Part shown: in pieces, positions 19,236 to 29,043 of the stretch | How the letters are laid out: each line of letters opens with the position of its first letter | How positions within the stretch are numbered: the first letter of the stretch is position 1 | NCBI RefSeq assembly: GCF_944393015.1 | Contig: NZ_CALXYQ010000003.1 | Coordinates: forward strand, 91,319 to 155,318 | Source: an uncultured Brachyspira sp. | Lineage (GTDB): Bacteria > Spirochaetota > Brachyspiria > Brachyspirales > Brachyspiraceae | DNA: 64,000 nucleotides | Direction: 5' to 3' | Translations under genes and position numbers: made by a program | The notes under the pieces: model-generated | Told to the model about the DNA's origin: nothing | What the model saw: only the letters and a program-made list of their open reading frames with translations | The model's database searches: none

Positions 19236-21236
19236 TTATAATATATTATCTATATTATTTTTTATTGAATTGTTTATAGAATTTATACTGTCGAAACAAT
19301 TTTCCAATCTGTAAAATATATATGAATCTGTTTTTATAATGTTTCTCTTTTTTTCTTCGCTGTTATAATCATTAATTTCATTTTTGAATAATTTAGCTGT
19401 ATTTTCTAATGTGTTTGATATGTTTTCGATGAAGATTAATATATTTTGTTTATCTTCCGGTCTATTATATTTTTTAATAAGATGTATTAATTGTTCTGCT
19501 TCAACTATAAATTTTCTATTGCTTTCTATTAATGAGTCTGTTATAGGAGTACCTTTATATCTTGTTTGATTTTTTTCATGTACGATGATGTTGTTTTTTA
19601 TCATATATGTTTTTAATAGTATTTCATATAGATACTGAGATGTAGTTTCATTATTTATAGCTTTTCTAATTTGATTTATTATTATAGTATCTATTTCTAT
19701 AAGTTCGCTTATTTTATCAACCATACCTTTATGACTTTCAGTTCTTATGATAAAATGGTCAAATACCCAAACAATAGAAAGAGCCATTATTATAAATCCC
19801 ACTCTTGATGAAGCTGACATTAATTTCGGCATATACGGAAATGAAGATATTAATGCAGAAATTGTTCCGTATATCTTTTTTAAAAAGTCATTAATAGAAG
19901 CAAGCGATAATATAAAGCATACTCCTATAGCAGGAATAATCATATCATAAGGTATATATCTGAAGAAAACTGAAAATATAAATACTCCTATAAAGTTACC
20001 TAAAACATTTATTTTTAAATTATGTTTTTGTTCTTCGTAAAATGGATACAGCATTATATAAGAGAGAATAGGAAGCCAGTAACCTCTTATAGCTATTTCA
20101 TCAGGCAGAAAATATCTTATAGTAAATGATATACACATTATGATTCCCATTTTTAGCGAGAATCTGAAATGGCATTTATTGATATTAAATTCTTTTTTCA
20201 ATCTTATGAATTTTAAATTGAATAATCTTGTTATTTCAAACTCATCTTTTTTATTTTCAAACATATTGTGTAATATATTTTTCAATTTAGATATAGTATA
20301 TATCCATTCATAATTACTTTTTTCATTGCTTAGAGAATAATTATCATTGAAATAATTTATAGCACTCATTACACTATTATATTCTTTTTCATGTTTTGAT
20401 ATATCTTTTTTTAGCAAATTGGATATTCTATCTAAAATTTTTGAAAGCATAAAAAAATATTCTGCATCTTTATCTGTAAAATTAATAATATTCTGATGTT
20501 CTTTATCTATTAATAAATTTATTTCTTCCAAAAATAAAACAAGCTGAAAGTGATTAATATTTCTATTATTCATAGTATTATGTCTTTTTAATGTATCTAC
20601 ATATATTGCAGTAGTATATCCATTAATAATAGGGAATAAATCATCTTTTTTATTTAATGAGCATGTTTTATTATATAATGATGATATTTTTTTATTTATA
20701 GCTTCTATTCCTTTACAAGCCAAATTATTAGATAATTTATGTCTAGTTAAAAATCTATTTAATGTTAAAAATATAAACACTATAAGTAGAGCAGTTAATA
20801 TAGCTTCCATTCTTAAATGTATATCTGATATAGGTATGTTATATGCCTGCAAAAGAACATAAGCAAATCCGTATATAAAATAATTTCTAGGTACAAAATC
20901 ATCTGAAAGCAAATATACTATAGAAAAAGGAACTATAAAGTTAAGGGTTATAGTAAAAAATAGATTTTGTTCTGCTATAGTTGCTAAAAATCCTAATAAA
21001 AGTATTCTAAAAGCTACAGCAGGAAAACTTTCTATAGTAAAACTTTGACGCATTAAAGCACATATAAATATAGAAATTACACCTATAGTGGCATTTTCTC
21101 TTCCAAATAACCTAGTAGATAATACCATTATAAAAAGCCCTACCAATACGCTAGGCAGAAAATCTATAGCTCTTTTTATGAATGCAATTAATATTTCTTT
21201 TTGCTTTTGATAAAAAACTTTATTTGTAAAAAACAT
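19236..21236 (-). CDS. FUSC-family membrane protein (aromatic-acid-exporter-like)
   Basis: The 666-residue protein has the duplicated layout of FUSC/YccS-type proteins. A first membrane block of about six helices covers residues 15-165. A cytoplasmic helical domain (about 170-360) follows, then a second membrane block starting FRFSLKMGIIMCISFTIRYFLP and containing GYWLPILSYIMLYP, then a cytoplasmic C-terminal domain. Members export aromatic acids or related compounds, but the substrate here is unknown. A decayed second copy lies upstream at 21505-23513, and the intergenic sequence before the start is also duplicated. No good SD is visible before the ATG. Confidence 0.82.
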   Translation of the reverse strand: MFFTNKVFYQKQKEILIAFIKRAIDFLPSVLVGLFIMVLSTRLFGRENATIGVISIFICALMRQSFTIESFPAVAFRILLLGFLATIAEQNLFFTITLNFIVPFSIVYLLSDDFVPRNYFIYGFAYVLLQAYNIPISDIHLRMEAILTALLIVFIFLTLNRFLTRHKLSNNLACKGIEAINKKISSLYNKTCSLNKKDDLFPIINGYTTAIYVDTLKRHNTMNNRNINHFQLVLFLEEINLLIDKEHQNIINFTDKDAEYFFMLSKILDRISNLLKKDISKHEKEYNSVMSAINYFNDNYSLSNEKSNYEWIYTISKLKNILHNMFENKKDEFEITRLFNLKFIRLKKEFNINKCHFRFSLKMGIIMCISFTIRYFLPDEIAIRGYWLPILSYIMLYPFYEEQKHNLKINVLGNFIGVFIFSVFFRYIPYDMIIPAIGVCFILSLASINDFLKKIYGTISALISSFPYMPKLMSASSRVGFIIMALSIVWVFDHFIIRTESHKGMVDKISELIEIDTIIINQIRKAINNETTSQYLYEILLKTYMIKNNIIVHEKNQTRYKGTPITDSLIESNRKFIVEAEQLIHLIKKYNRPEDKQNILIFIENISNTLENTAKLFKNEINDYNSEEKKRNIIKTDSYIFYRLENCFDSINSINNSIKNNIDNIL

Positions 21237-21379
21237 TGGAATTAATTTGTATTTTCTTCTTAATTATATATTATAGACTATATTACAAATAAAAAATAGT
21301 CAATAAAGAATTATATAATTTTTTATTATTGCTAATATTAATATGAGATATAATATATTAATTTAAAGTGTATTATATA

Positions 21380-21455
21380 ATGATATCAGTAATTGTATGA
21401 CATAAAGAATATTATTATGCATTTGTAATTTAATAGGGCATATACAGAAATGAAT
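21380..21455 (+). pseudogene. Remnant of the 5' end of the GNAT gene
   Basis: This stretch resembles the first about 75 bases of the intact gene at 23661. Shared blocks include ATG..., CAGTAAT, AAGAATAT and GCATATACAGAAATGAAT, and the match covers the start codon region. Stops and gaps break the frame. Its position between the intact FUSC gene and its pseudogene copy shows that the tandem duplication included FUSC, the divergent intergenic region and the start of the GNAT gene. Confidence 0.75.
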
Positions 21456-21504
21456 GATGTATTTGTGTTTTTTATTTTACAGATTAATATGAATTATTAA
21501 TTAT

Positions 21505-23513
21505 TTATCTTATATTAAGGTTATCTATATTATCTTTTATAGATACATTAATTGCATTTATACTATTTAAGCATTTCTATAATCTATAAATTAAATATGA
21601 GTTGCTTTTTTTATTAAAATGATTATTTTGTATATCATTACTAATATCATCAATTTCATTTTTGAATATTTTTGATGTATTTTCTAATATTATTGAAATA
21701 TTTTTAATAAATATACGTATATTTTGTTTATCCTCCGGTCTATTATATTTTCTTATAAGATTTATTAATTGTTCAGATTCTACGATGAATTCTCTATGAT
21801 TTTCTATTAAAGAATCTTTTATAGGAGTTCCTTTATATCTTGTTTGTTTTTTTTCATGTACAATAATATTATTTTTTATCATATAGGCTTTTAATAATAT
21901 TTCATATAAATATTCAGATCCTATTTCATTATTCATAGCTTTTTCCATTTCCTCTATTAATATAGTATCTATTTCTATCAGTTCGCTTATTTTATCTATC
22001 AATCCTTTATAATTTTCTGTTTTTATTATAAAATTGTCAAATATCCACACTATAGATATTGCAGTTATCATAAATGTACTTCTCAATGATATGGATACTA
22101 ATTTATTCATATATGGAAATTATGATATTAATGCAGAGATTGTACTGTATATTTTTTTAAAAAATTGATTCTTAGAAGCCATAGTCAATACAATACATAT
22201 TGTTATAGTTGGTATAATTGCATAATTAGGAATATATTTAAAGAAGATTGCAAATATAAATACTCCAATAAAATTACCTAATATATTTATTGTGAATGTT
22301 TCTTTTTGTTCCTCATAGAAAGGATGTAGTATCATATATGAGATAATAGGAAGCCAATAACCTCTAGTTGCTATTTGATCTGGAAGAAAATATTTAACGG
22401 TAAATGCTATACACATTATAATACCCATCTTCAAAGAAAATCTGAAATGACATTTATTGATACTCAATTCTTTTTTTAAATTCATTAATTTAAAATTGAA
22501 TAATTTGGTTATTTCAAAATCATCTTTGTTATTTTCAAACAAACTATGTAATATATTTCGTAATTTGATTATAACATACAGCCATTCATAATAACTTCTT
22601 TCATTACTTAAAAAGTAATTACTATTAAAGTCATTTATCATTTTAATTATAATATTATATTCAGCTTCATGTTTGTATATTCCATGTTTTAATATACGTG
22701 ATGTTCTTTCTAGAATTTTTGAAAGCATTATAAAATATTCTGAATCTTTTTTAGTAAATTTATATAAATTTTCATATTCTCTTTCTATTAAGATATTAAT
22801 TTCTTCTAAAATTAATATAAATTTAAAATGATTTATATTTCTATTATTCATAGTATTATTTCTTTTCAATGTATCCATATATATTTCTGAAACATATTCA
22901 TTTATAACAGAAATTATATCTTCACTTTTATTTATTGGACATGCTTTATTGTATAAAGTTAATAGTTTATCATTTATTAATTTTAGCCCCCTATATGAAA
23001 AATCATTATATTTTTTATGTTTTGTAAAAAAGTTATTGATTGATAGGTATATGAATGATATTAACAATCCTATTAATATAGCTTCTATTCTTATATGTAT
23101 TCTTGACATAGGTATATTATATGATTGTAATATAACGTATGTAAAACCATATATAAAATAGTTTCTTGGTTTAAAATCATCTGAAAAAAATATACTATAT
23201 AAAATGGTACTATAAAGTTAAATAATATAATACAAAATAGATTTTATTCTGCTATCGCGGCTAAAATGCCAAGTAATAATACTCTTAAAGCTAATATTGG
23301 AAAATTATCAATAGAAAAACTTTGAGATTTTAGTCCGCATATTAATGTACAAATAGGACCTATACTAGCATTTTCTTTTCCATAAAAATTAACAGATATT
23401 GTAGATACAAAAAAGCCTATTAATATACTAGGCAAAAAATCTATAACTCTTTTTATAAAAGATATAAAATTATCTTTTTGCTTTTGGTAAAAAAATTTAT
23501 TTGTAAAAAACAT
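21505..23513 (-). pseudogene. Decayed tandem copy of the FUSC-family gene
   Basis: The sequence aligns with the intact gene at 19236-21236 over its whole length, from MFFTNKFFYQKQK to a C-terminus near INAINVSIKDNIDN. It carries at least four inactivating changes when read against the intact copy. There is a TAA at 23244-23246 where the intact gene has Gln, and a one-base loss in a run of seven A (T on the coding strand) at 23184-23190. A TAA at 22117-22119 replaces a Ser codon, and a TAG near 21574-21576 replaces a Glu codon. The long open stretches between these lesions (329 and 177 residues) show that decay is moderate. Any product would be a fragment. Confidence 0.9.
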
Positions 23514-23660
23514 TAGAATTAATTTATATTTTTTATTATACTTATATATAATAGACTATATTATAAATAAAAAAATAGTCAATAAAGAATTATATAATTT
23601 TTTATTATTGCCGATATTAATAATTGAGATATCATATCTTAATTTTAAGGGGATTATACT

Positions 23661-24164
23661 ATGCCGCCAGTAATCATAGAACATGAAGAATATCCTTCTG
23701 TAGTAGTTATTGAATATAACAGCATATACAGAAATGAATTACAAAATTTTATACATAATATAAAAATCAAAGATAATAAAGAAGAAGTTTTCGTTGAACC
23801 TTATTTCAATAAAATTCTTCACACCAATAATACCAATATAGGACTTTTGACTATAGACGGAAGAATCAATGGATATTATTATATAAATAAAGATTGTGTA
23901 CTTAAATATATATATATGAATTATCCATATAGAAGAAATGGTTTTGCCAAATTGCTTCTAACTCATGCAATCAAAGCTAATCCTAATATACAATTTGAGA
24001 AAAATGCCAATCAGGCTTATACTAGACTTATCAGTTCTCCTATATTTGAAGATGTACTTAAAGGCAATTCTTCAGGAGCATTTGATAATAGTTCAGGCTC
24101 AATGGATACATTTGAGGATCTTAGCGGCGGCGGAAGTAAAGAAGGGGAGCTTACTTTATTTTAA
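23661..24164 (+). CDS. GNAT-like acetyltransferase, probable
   Basis: The 167-residue protein has a segment NYPYRRNGFAKLLLTHAIK near residues 89-107. It resembles the acetyl-CoA pyrophosphate loop R/QxxGxG/A of GNAT enzymes, preceded by a strand with GRINGYYYINKDCVLKYIY. The C-terminal 40 residues are low in complexity, rich in Ser, Gly and Asp, and probably disordered. AAGGGG lies before the ATG. The next gene starts three bases after its stop. The first 75 bases of this gene are repeated as a remnant at 21380. The fold call is by motif only; the acceptor is unknown. Confidence 0.55.
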   Translation: MPPVIIEHEEYPSVVVIEYNSIYRNELQNFIHNIKIKDNKEEVFVEPYFNKILHTNNTNIGLLTIDGRINGYYYINKDCVLKYIYMNYPYRRNGFAKLLLTHAIKANPNIQFEKNANQAYTRLISSPIFEDVLKGNSSGAFDNSSGSMDTFEDLSGGGSKEGELTLF

Positions 24165-24166
24165 CT

Positions 24167-24580
24167 TTGAAAAGATTTTTATATGCAAATATTATACTGA
24201 TCATATTCTTTCTTGTATCATGTGCTCATAATGCAGTTTCAATAGCAGAAGAACCTATAATTGAAGAAAAGATTAAAGTTTACCGTCTTATAAGTATGCA
24301 TACTGCTATGAATATCACTATTAGTATAGATGATAATAAAATATATGGTAAATCTGCTATAAATGATTATTGGGCTAATTGTAAAATCGAGGGTGAAGGC
24401 ATATCAATAGATATGATAAAAACCACAAGAAAAACTGATAATGCTGAAAAGAGAAGGGCAGAGGGTGATTATTTATCAATACTTCAAACAGCATATTCAA
24501 TTAAAATAGAGGGAAACAGACTTATAATATATACTAGGTTTATAGATGAACCTCTTATCTATGAAGAAATAGAAGATTAA
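24167..24580 (+). CDS. Small lipoprotein of unknown function
   Basis: The 137-residue product begins at a TTG codon three bases after the upstream stop. No ATG or GTG is available before the signal peptide, and the protein MKRFLYANIILIIFFLVSC starts exactly there, so TTG is the likely start. The lipobox is LVSC with Cys19. An acidic linker follows and then a small beta-rich domain (residues 40-137) with no recognised family. The sequence AGGGGAG at 24143-24149, inside the upstream gene, is a rather distant SD, so coupling to the GNAT gene is likely. A terminator follows at 24607. Confidence 0.7.
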   Translation: MKRFLYANIILIIFFLVSCAHNAVSIAEEPIIEEKIKVYRLISMHTAMNITISIDDNKIYGKSAINDYWANCKIEGEGISIDMIKTTRKTDNAEKRRAEGDYLSILQTAYSIKIEGNRLIIYTRFIDEPLIYEEIED

Positions 24581-24606
24581 ATATAAGATTAAAGAAATGA
24601 AAAAAT

Positions 24607-24641
24607 AAAGGCTGTACTTAATAACGAGTACAGCCTTTTTT
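24607..24641. terminator. Bidirectional terminator, GNAT-lipoprotein operon and mgl operon
   Basis: A 12-base stem (24607-24618 with 24627-24638) is followed on the plus strand by a run of six T, and an A-rich run lies before the stem for minus-strand reading. It sits between the convergent lipoprotein gene and the small membrane protein gene at the end of the mgl operon. Confidence 0.9.
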
Positions 24642-24657
24642 GTTATATTGCTTATTG

Positions 24658-24813
24658 TTAGCTATATATTAAACTAGCAATATATCTTACAAACTCAGCG
24701 ATTAAAAAGATCATAACTATGAAACCCAAGAATATCCAAGATTTCAAAGTTCTTTTTCTAGTTTCCTTTTTATTAAATTCTCTCCTAAAAGGATCGTTAT
24801 TATCATATTCCAT
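24658..24813 (-). CDS. 51-residue membrane protein at the end of the mgl operon
   Basis: An ATG at 24811-24813 opens a 51-codon frame ending in TAA at 24658-24660. The N-terminal half is charged (MEYDNNDPFRREFNKKETRK). The C-terminal half is a single hydrophobic helix, SWIFLGFIVMIFLIAEFV, with a short tail. It follows mglC by 14 bases and ends just before the shared terminator, so it lies in the mgl transcript. AGGG is present at SD distance. The tail-anchored shape suggests an accessory or assembly peptide for the permease, but that is inference. It could also be a general small membrane protein. Confidence 0.65.
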   Translation of the reverse strand: MEYDNNDPFRREFNKKETRKRTLKSWIFLGFIVMIFLIAEFVRYIASLIYS

Positions 24814-24827
24814 AATAAAACCCTATA

Positions 24828-25850
24828 TCATACTTTTTTCAAATACTTTTGTGTATCAACTGCAACAGCAGCAATTATGATAGCACCCTTAATTATGTAT
24901 TGCATATATGGTGAAATACCAACGAATGTCATACCATAGTTAATAACTTGGAATATTAATACTCCAGATACAATACCTATAATAGAACCGATACCGCCAG
25001 AGAAAGAAACTCCTCCTACAACGCAGGCAGCAATAGCATCAAGTTCATATCCATTACCTAAGTTGTTAGTAGCAGAACCAACACGAGCAACCTCTAATGA
25101 ACCAGCTATACCATATAAAGCACCTGCCATAGTATAAACTATCATAAGAGTAAGAGGAATGTTTACACCAGAAACAGCAGCAGCTTCAGGGTTGCCTCCA
25201 ACAGCAAATATATTTTTACCTAATTTAGTTTTATTCCAAATAACCCACATTATAGCAGTTATTATGATAGCAAATATAATTAGGTATGAAATAGTATAGT
25301 TTCCTATTTTTATACCTCCCAAAGCAAGATTAGTAAATCTAGGATCAAGTCCTCCAATAGGCTGAGCACCATAAGGAGGTCTGTCAAAATAAGTACTAGT
25401 TACACCATAAAGTATAAGCTGCATACCTAAAGTGGCAATAAATGGAGTTACATAAAGTTTAGAAATAATGAATCCATTTATAAATCCGAATACCATAAGT
25501 ATAAGCATAACTAAAAGTATAGGGAGTATAACCGGAAGCATAGGTAAATCAGGATACATTCTAGTAGGGTTAGAAGGAGATTGTAAAAGTGAAGCACTTA
25601 CAACAGCAGCAAGTCCTACAGCTCTACCAGCACCTAAGTCGTTACCTTGAGTTACAAGAAGTGTTCCAATACCTACAGCTATTATCATACGAGTAGAAGC
25701 CTGAGCAAATATATTTAAGAAGTTACTTAATTTGAAGAAACTAGGGTCTTTAATGATAATACCTATAAGTATTACGAGTAATGCTGCAAATATAGCATTG
25801 TTTAATATAAATGATTTAATAGTTTTAATGTTTATTTTATTTTTATCCAT
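24828..25850 (-). CDS. mglC: Galactose/methyl-galactoside ABC transporter permease MglC
   Basis: This is the membrane channel subunit of a galactose/glucose importer of the RbsC/MglC family. The 340 residues contain about ten helices and family motifs such as GVNIPLTLMIVYTMAGALYGIAGSLEVAR and DAIAACVVGGVSFSGGIGSIIG, which contacts the ATPase. The ribosome site AAGGAAGG is very strong. The gene follows mglA with a 21-base gap and is followed by a 51-residue membrane protein. Confidence 0.95.
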   Translation of the reverse strand: MDKNKINIKTIKSFILNNAIFAALLVILIGIIIKDPSFFKLSNFLNIFAQASTRMIIAVGIGTLLVTQGNDLGAGRAVGLAAVVSASLLQSPSNPTRMYPDLPMLPVILPILLVMLILMVFGFINGFIISKLYVTPFIATLGMQLILYGVTSTYFDRPPYGAQPIGGLDPRFTNLALGGIKIGNYTISYLIIFAIIITAIMWVIWNKTKLGKNIFAVGGNPEAAAVSGVNIPLTLMIVYTMAGALYGIAGSLEVARVGSATNNLGNGYELDAIAACVVGGVSFSGGIGSIIGIVSGVLIFQVINYGMTFVGISPYMQYIIKGAIIIAAVAVDTQKYLKKV

Positions 25851-25871
25851 GATCCTTCCTTTTGATTAAAA

Positions 25872-27377
25872 TTATAAATATTTAGCAGACAATGCCATGA
25901 TTTCTTCTTGATTAGTATTTTTAGTTTCAACAATACCAGCCACTCTTCCATTACTCATAACCATGATTCTGTCAGTGATACCGAGTAATTCAGGCATTTC
26001 AGAACTAACCACTATTACAGCTTTTCCAACAGTAGCTAAATCGATAATAAGTCTGTATATATCATATTTAGCACCAACGTCAATACCTCTTGTAGGCTCA
26101 TCAAGCATAAGAATATCAGGTTTGCTTAAAAGCCATCTTCCTAATATAACTTTCTGCTGGTTTCCTCCAGATAATGTTTGTATAGCTGTTTTTTCAGAAG
26201 GAGTTTTTACCTGCATACTGTCTATAACCCATTTTGTATCTTCCTGCATCTTTTTATTATCCAAGAATCCAAATTTATTTTTGTAATGGTCTATATTAGC
26301 TATAGTAGAATTGAAATTGATAGATAGCATACCGAATATACCTGTTTGTCTTCTTTCTTCGGTAACTAAAGCAAATCCATTTTTTATAGCTTTTCTTGTA
26401 GAAGAATTGTTAACTTCTTGAGCCATTTTAAATACATGACCTGAAGATAAAGTTCTCATACCGAATATACTTTCTAGTACTTCAGTTCTTTTTGCTCCAA
26501 CAAGTCCTGCAATACCAAATACTTCTCCTTTTCTTACACTAAAGTTAACTTCTTTAAGAGAAGGCTGATAAAATGCAGTGAAATCTTTTATTTCTAAAAT
26601 ATCCTCTCCAGGAACATTTGTTTTTTCAGGGAAACGATTAGTTAAATCTCTTCCTACCATCTGTTTAATAATCATATCAGTAGTTAATTCTTTAGATGGG
26701 GTAGTGGCAACATATTTACCGTCTCTCATTATAGTAACTTCATCAGATATTTGAAGTATTTCTTCCATCTTGTGAGATATGTAGATCATACCTACGCCTC
26801 TGCTTTGAAGTTTTCTAATGATTTTAAATAATTTAGCAACTTCTTTTTCAGTAAGAGAACTTGTAGGCTCATCTAACACCAATATTTTAGAATTATAAGA
26901 AACCGCTTTTGCTATCTCTACCATTTGCATTTCAGATACAGATAATGTAGATACTTTTGTTCTAGGATCCAGAGGTATTTCCAAATCATCAAAAATTGCT
27001 TTAGTATCATCATACATCTTTTTCTCATCAATAATAACGCCGTATTTGGTAGGATATTTTCCAAGCCATATATTGTCTTGTATATTTCTTTGTCTAACTT
27101 GGTTAAGTTCTTGGTGTACCATAGCTACACCATTATTCAAAGCTTGTTTGGGTGATATAAAATTTACTTCTTTACCATCTAGGAATATATGTCCTTCATC
27201 TTTACGGTATATACCGAATAAACATTTCATCAAAGTAGATTTTCCAGCACCATTTTCACCCATAAGAGCAACTACTTCACCCTCTCTTACGGTTAGCTGT
27301 ACATCATCTAATGCTTTAACACCCGGAAAAGACTTTGAAATACCTTTCATTTCAAGAACAATTTTTTTATTATCCAT
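25872..27377 (-). CDS. mglA: Galactose/methyl-galactoside ABC transporter ATPase MglA
   Basis: This is the double ATPase of the galactose importer. The 501-residue product has two ABC domains. The first has Walker [10 protein letters not shown] near residues 44-52, signature LSVSEMQM and [12 protein letters not shown]. The second has the degenerate Walker A region GLVGAKRTE, signature LSGGNQQKV and [12 protein letters not shown] degenerate second Walker A is normal for this subfamily. ATG 27375-27377 is preferred to a TTG at 27398 because AAAGG at 27385-27389 is then at proper distance. It is separated from mglB by a stem-loop. Confidence 0.95.
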   Translation of the reverse strand: MDNKKIVLEMKGISKSFPGVKALDDVQLTVREGEVVALMGENGAGKSTLMKCLFGIYRKDEGHIFLDGKEVNFISPKQALNNGVAMVHQELNQVRQRNIQDNIWLGKYPTKYGVIIDEKKMYDDTKAIFDDLEIPLDPRTKVSTLSVSEMQMVEIAKAVSYNSKILVLDEPTSSLTEKEVAKLFKIIRKLQSRGVGMIYISHKMEEILQISDEVTIMRDGKYVATTPSKELTTDMIIKQMVGRDLTNRFPEKTNVPGEDILEIKDFTAFYQPSLKEVNFSVRKGEVFGIAGLVGAKRTEVLESIFGMRTLSSGHVFKMAQEVNNSSTRKAIKNGFALVTEERRQTGIFGMLSINFNSTIANIDHYKNKFGFLDNKKMQEDTKWVIDSMQVKTPSEKTAIQTLSGGNQQKVILGRWLLSKPDILMLDEPTRGIDVGAKYDIYRLIIDLATVGKAVIVVSSEMPELLGITDRIMVMSNGRVAGIVETKNTNQEEIMALSAKYL

Positions 27378-27441
27378 ATTAAAACCTTTATTTTTCAAAC
27401 TCTGCTAATATAAAAATAAATTAGATATTAGATAATTAAGA

Positions 27442-27473
27442 AACAGGGATATTAAAAGATTAATATCCCTGTT
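27442..27473 (-). promoter_or_regulatory. Intercistronic stem-loop between mglB and mglA
   Basis: Arms 27442-27453 and 27462-27473 form a perfect 12-base stem with an 8-base loop, 18 bases after the mglB stop. On the minus strand the stem is followed by only a weak T-rich tract. It is placed where binding-protein operons usually have a partial terminator or a 3' stabilising hairpin, which gives more binding protein than ATPase. That role is inferred from position. Confidence 0.75.
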
Positions 27474-27490
27474 TTATCACAAATTAATTA

Positions 27491-28540
27491 TTATTTATAA
27501 GCTTCTTCAGCAACGTTTATATTATCTTTAGTTATAGGTACATAAGGAACGCGAACTGCTTTAACTTCGTCTAAAGTCCAAGTAGTACCATCTAATGGAT
27601 CTTTTCCAGCAGCAACATTTAAAGTAATGTCAACTAGAGCTTGAGATTGACCAACTGGGTCATTAAGAACAGAACCTACTATAGTTCCTTTTTTGATTTC
27701 ATTGATCATATCAGGAATAGCATCAACACCTACTATAGGTATGAATTTAGTAGTATCGCCTTCTTTGTTGTATCCTAAAGCTTGTACTGACTGTAAAGCA
27801 CCTAAAGCCATAGCATCATTGTTACAGAAGATATATTCAAGTTTGTCGCCATATTTCTGTATCCAAGCATCAACTATATCTTTAGCTTTTGCAGTGTCCC
27901 ACATAGCTGTTTGTTCTTCTAATTTTTCTACTTTAAGACCGTTGTTAGTAACGTATAAAGTAACATGGCTAGTTCTAGCTTCAGCATCTGGGTGTCCTGG
28001 TTCGCCTTTTAATAAAGCATATTGTATAACACCGTCACCATTTTTGTCCCAAGCAGGATTAGCTTTCCAAGTATCTACAACGATTTTACCTTGCATATCG
28101 CCTGATTCTTCTGGAGTAGTTCCTACATACCAAGTTTTATCATAGCTAGCCATAGCTTCAGCACTAGGCTGTTTGTTGAAGAATACAACAGGTATATTTT
28201 TAGTTTTAGCTTTATCTATGATAGTTTGAGCAGCTTGAGGGTCTACCAAGTTAATAGCTAATGCTTTTGAATCTTTTTGAATCATAACATCAACTTGGTC
28301 ATTTTGCTGAGCTTGGTTGTTTTGTGAGTCATTGATTATCAAATTTGCTTTTCCGCTAATTCTAGTTTCAATGTTTCTTCTGTAGAATGACATGAAGTTA
28401 TCATCATAACGATAAATTGTTACTCCGATAGTTGGGCCATCAGTAGTTGCTGTGGATGAAGAAGATCCGCCTCCGCAAGATACCACGAAAAGTGAAGACA
28501 TTATAAATAATGCCGCCATAACGATAAGTGACTTTTTCAT
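27491..28540 (-). CDS. mglB: Galactose/glucose-binding lipoprotein MglB, copy 1
   Basis: This is the periplasmic sugar-binding subunit of the mgl importer, anchored as a lipoprotein. The 349 residues start with a signal peptide and lipobox ending at Cys22 (FVVSC). They then show the periplasmic-binding-protein type 1 fold with IGVTIYRYDDNFMSFYRRNIE, INLVDPQAAQTIIDKAK, PVVFFNKQPS, WDKNGDGVIQYALLKGEPGHPDAEART and YIFCNNDAMALGAL. It is next to mglA and is the copy with the classical operon position. AAGGAG precedes the ATG, and a promoter lies at 28584-28611. Confidence 0.95.
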   Translation of the reverse strand: MKKSLIVMAALFIMSSLFVVSCGGGSSSSTATTDGPTIGVTIYRYDDNFMSFYRRNIETRISGKANLIINDSQNNQAQQNDQVDVMIQKDSKALAINLVDPQAAQTIIDKAKTKNIPVVFFNKQPSAEAMASYDKTWYVGTTPEESGDMQGKIVVDTWKANPAWDKNGDGVIQYALLKGEPGHPDAEARTSHVTLYVTNNGLKVEKLEEQTAMWDTAKAKDIVDAWIQKYGDKLEYIFCNNDAMALGALQSVQALGYNKEGDTTKFIPIVGVDAIPDMINEIKKGTIVGSVLNDPVGQSQALVDITLNVAAGKDPLDGTTWTLDEVKAVRVPYVPITKDNINVAEEAYK

Positions 28541-28583
28541 ATTAGAAAACTCCTTAAATTAATTAATATTCTCTTAATTAATT

Positions 28584-28611
28584 AGTATATAAATTTATTT
28601 TATTAAATCAA
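28584..28611 (-). promoter_or_regulatory. Promoter of the mglB-mglA-mglC operon
   Basis: On the minus strand TTGATT (28606-28611) and TATACT (28584-28589) are separated by 16 bases. The expected start is about 37 bases upstream of the mglB ATG. No obvious operator palindrome or catabolite site was found nearby. Confidence 0.65.
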
Positions 28612-28960
28612 GTAAAATCACTTTTTTTGACTTTTTGATATTTATATGAACCCTAATTTTATGTTATATTCTGTATTATGATAACTTTATTTACACTTTT
28701 TATTTGTAAATATAATTTATGATAATTAAAAAACTATATTAATTATTTTATTAACTTTTTTAAAATTATAAATAAACTGCTTATAATTAATGAATTAAAA
28801 ATAAAAAATTGAGTGTCTAGTAATTTAGATGGCTAGTTATTAGATTTTACAAATAGATTTTTTTATTATGATAAATGATATTATTAGATTTTTATAATCA
28901 AATTTATTTCTAATAATTAATAAATTAATATTTTTTATTGTAAATAAAATTAATTTGATT
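28612..28960. other. AT-rich intergenic region without a recognised gene
   Basis: About 350 bases between the mglB copy 1 promoter and the terminator of mglB copy 2 contain only short AT-rich words and many stops in all frames. No structured RNA, tRNA or small coding frame with a ribosome site was found. Confidence 0.6.
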
Positions 28961-28965
28961 ATTAA

Positions 28966-29009
28966 AAAGGTAAGTTATTACTTGAATAATAATACAATAA
29001 CTTACCTTT
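28966..29009 (-). terminator. Terminator of mglB copy 2
   Basis: A perfect 14-base stem (28966-28979 with 28996-29009) is followed on the minus strand by five T. It lies 35 bases past the stop of the second mglB gene. It shows that copies 2 and 3 are transcribed separately from the mglB-mglA-mglC operon. Confidence 0.85.
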
Positions 29010-29043
29010 GATAATCAATATAGTAATTAATAATATTTACAAT

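Noticed and set aside
23965..24231. Overlapping plus-strand frame of 88 residues
   Set aside because: It overlaps the GNAT and lipoprotein genes, has no ribosome site and no recognisable features.
24167..24580. Upstream ATG for the lipoprotein
   Set aside because: No in-frame ATG or GTG exists after the previous stop, and the signal peptide begins at the TTG.
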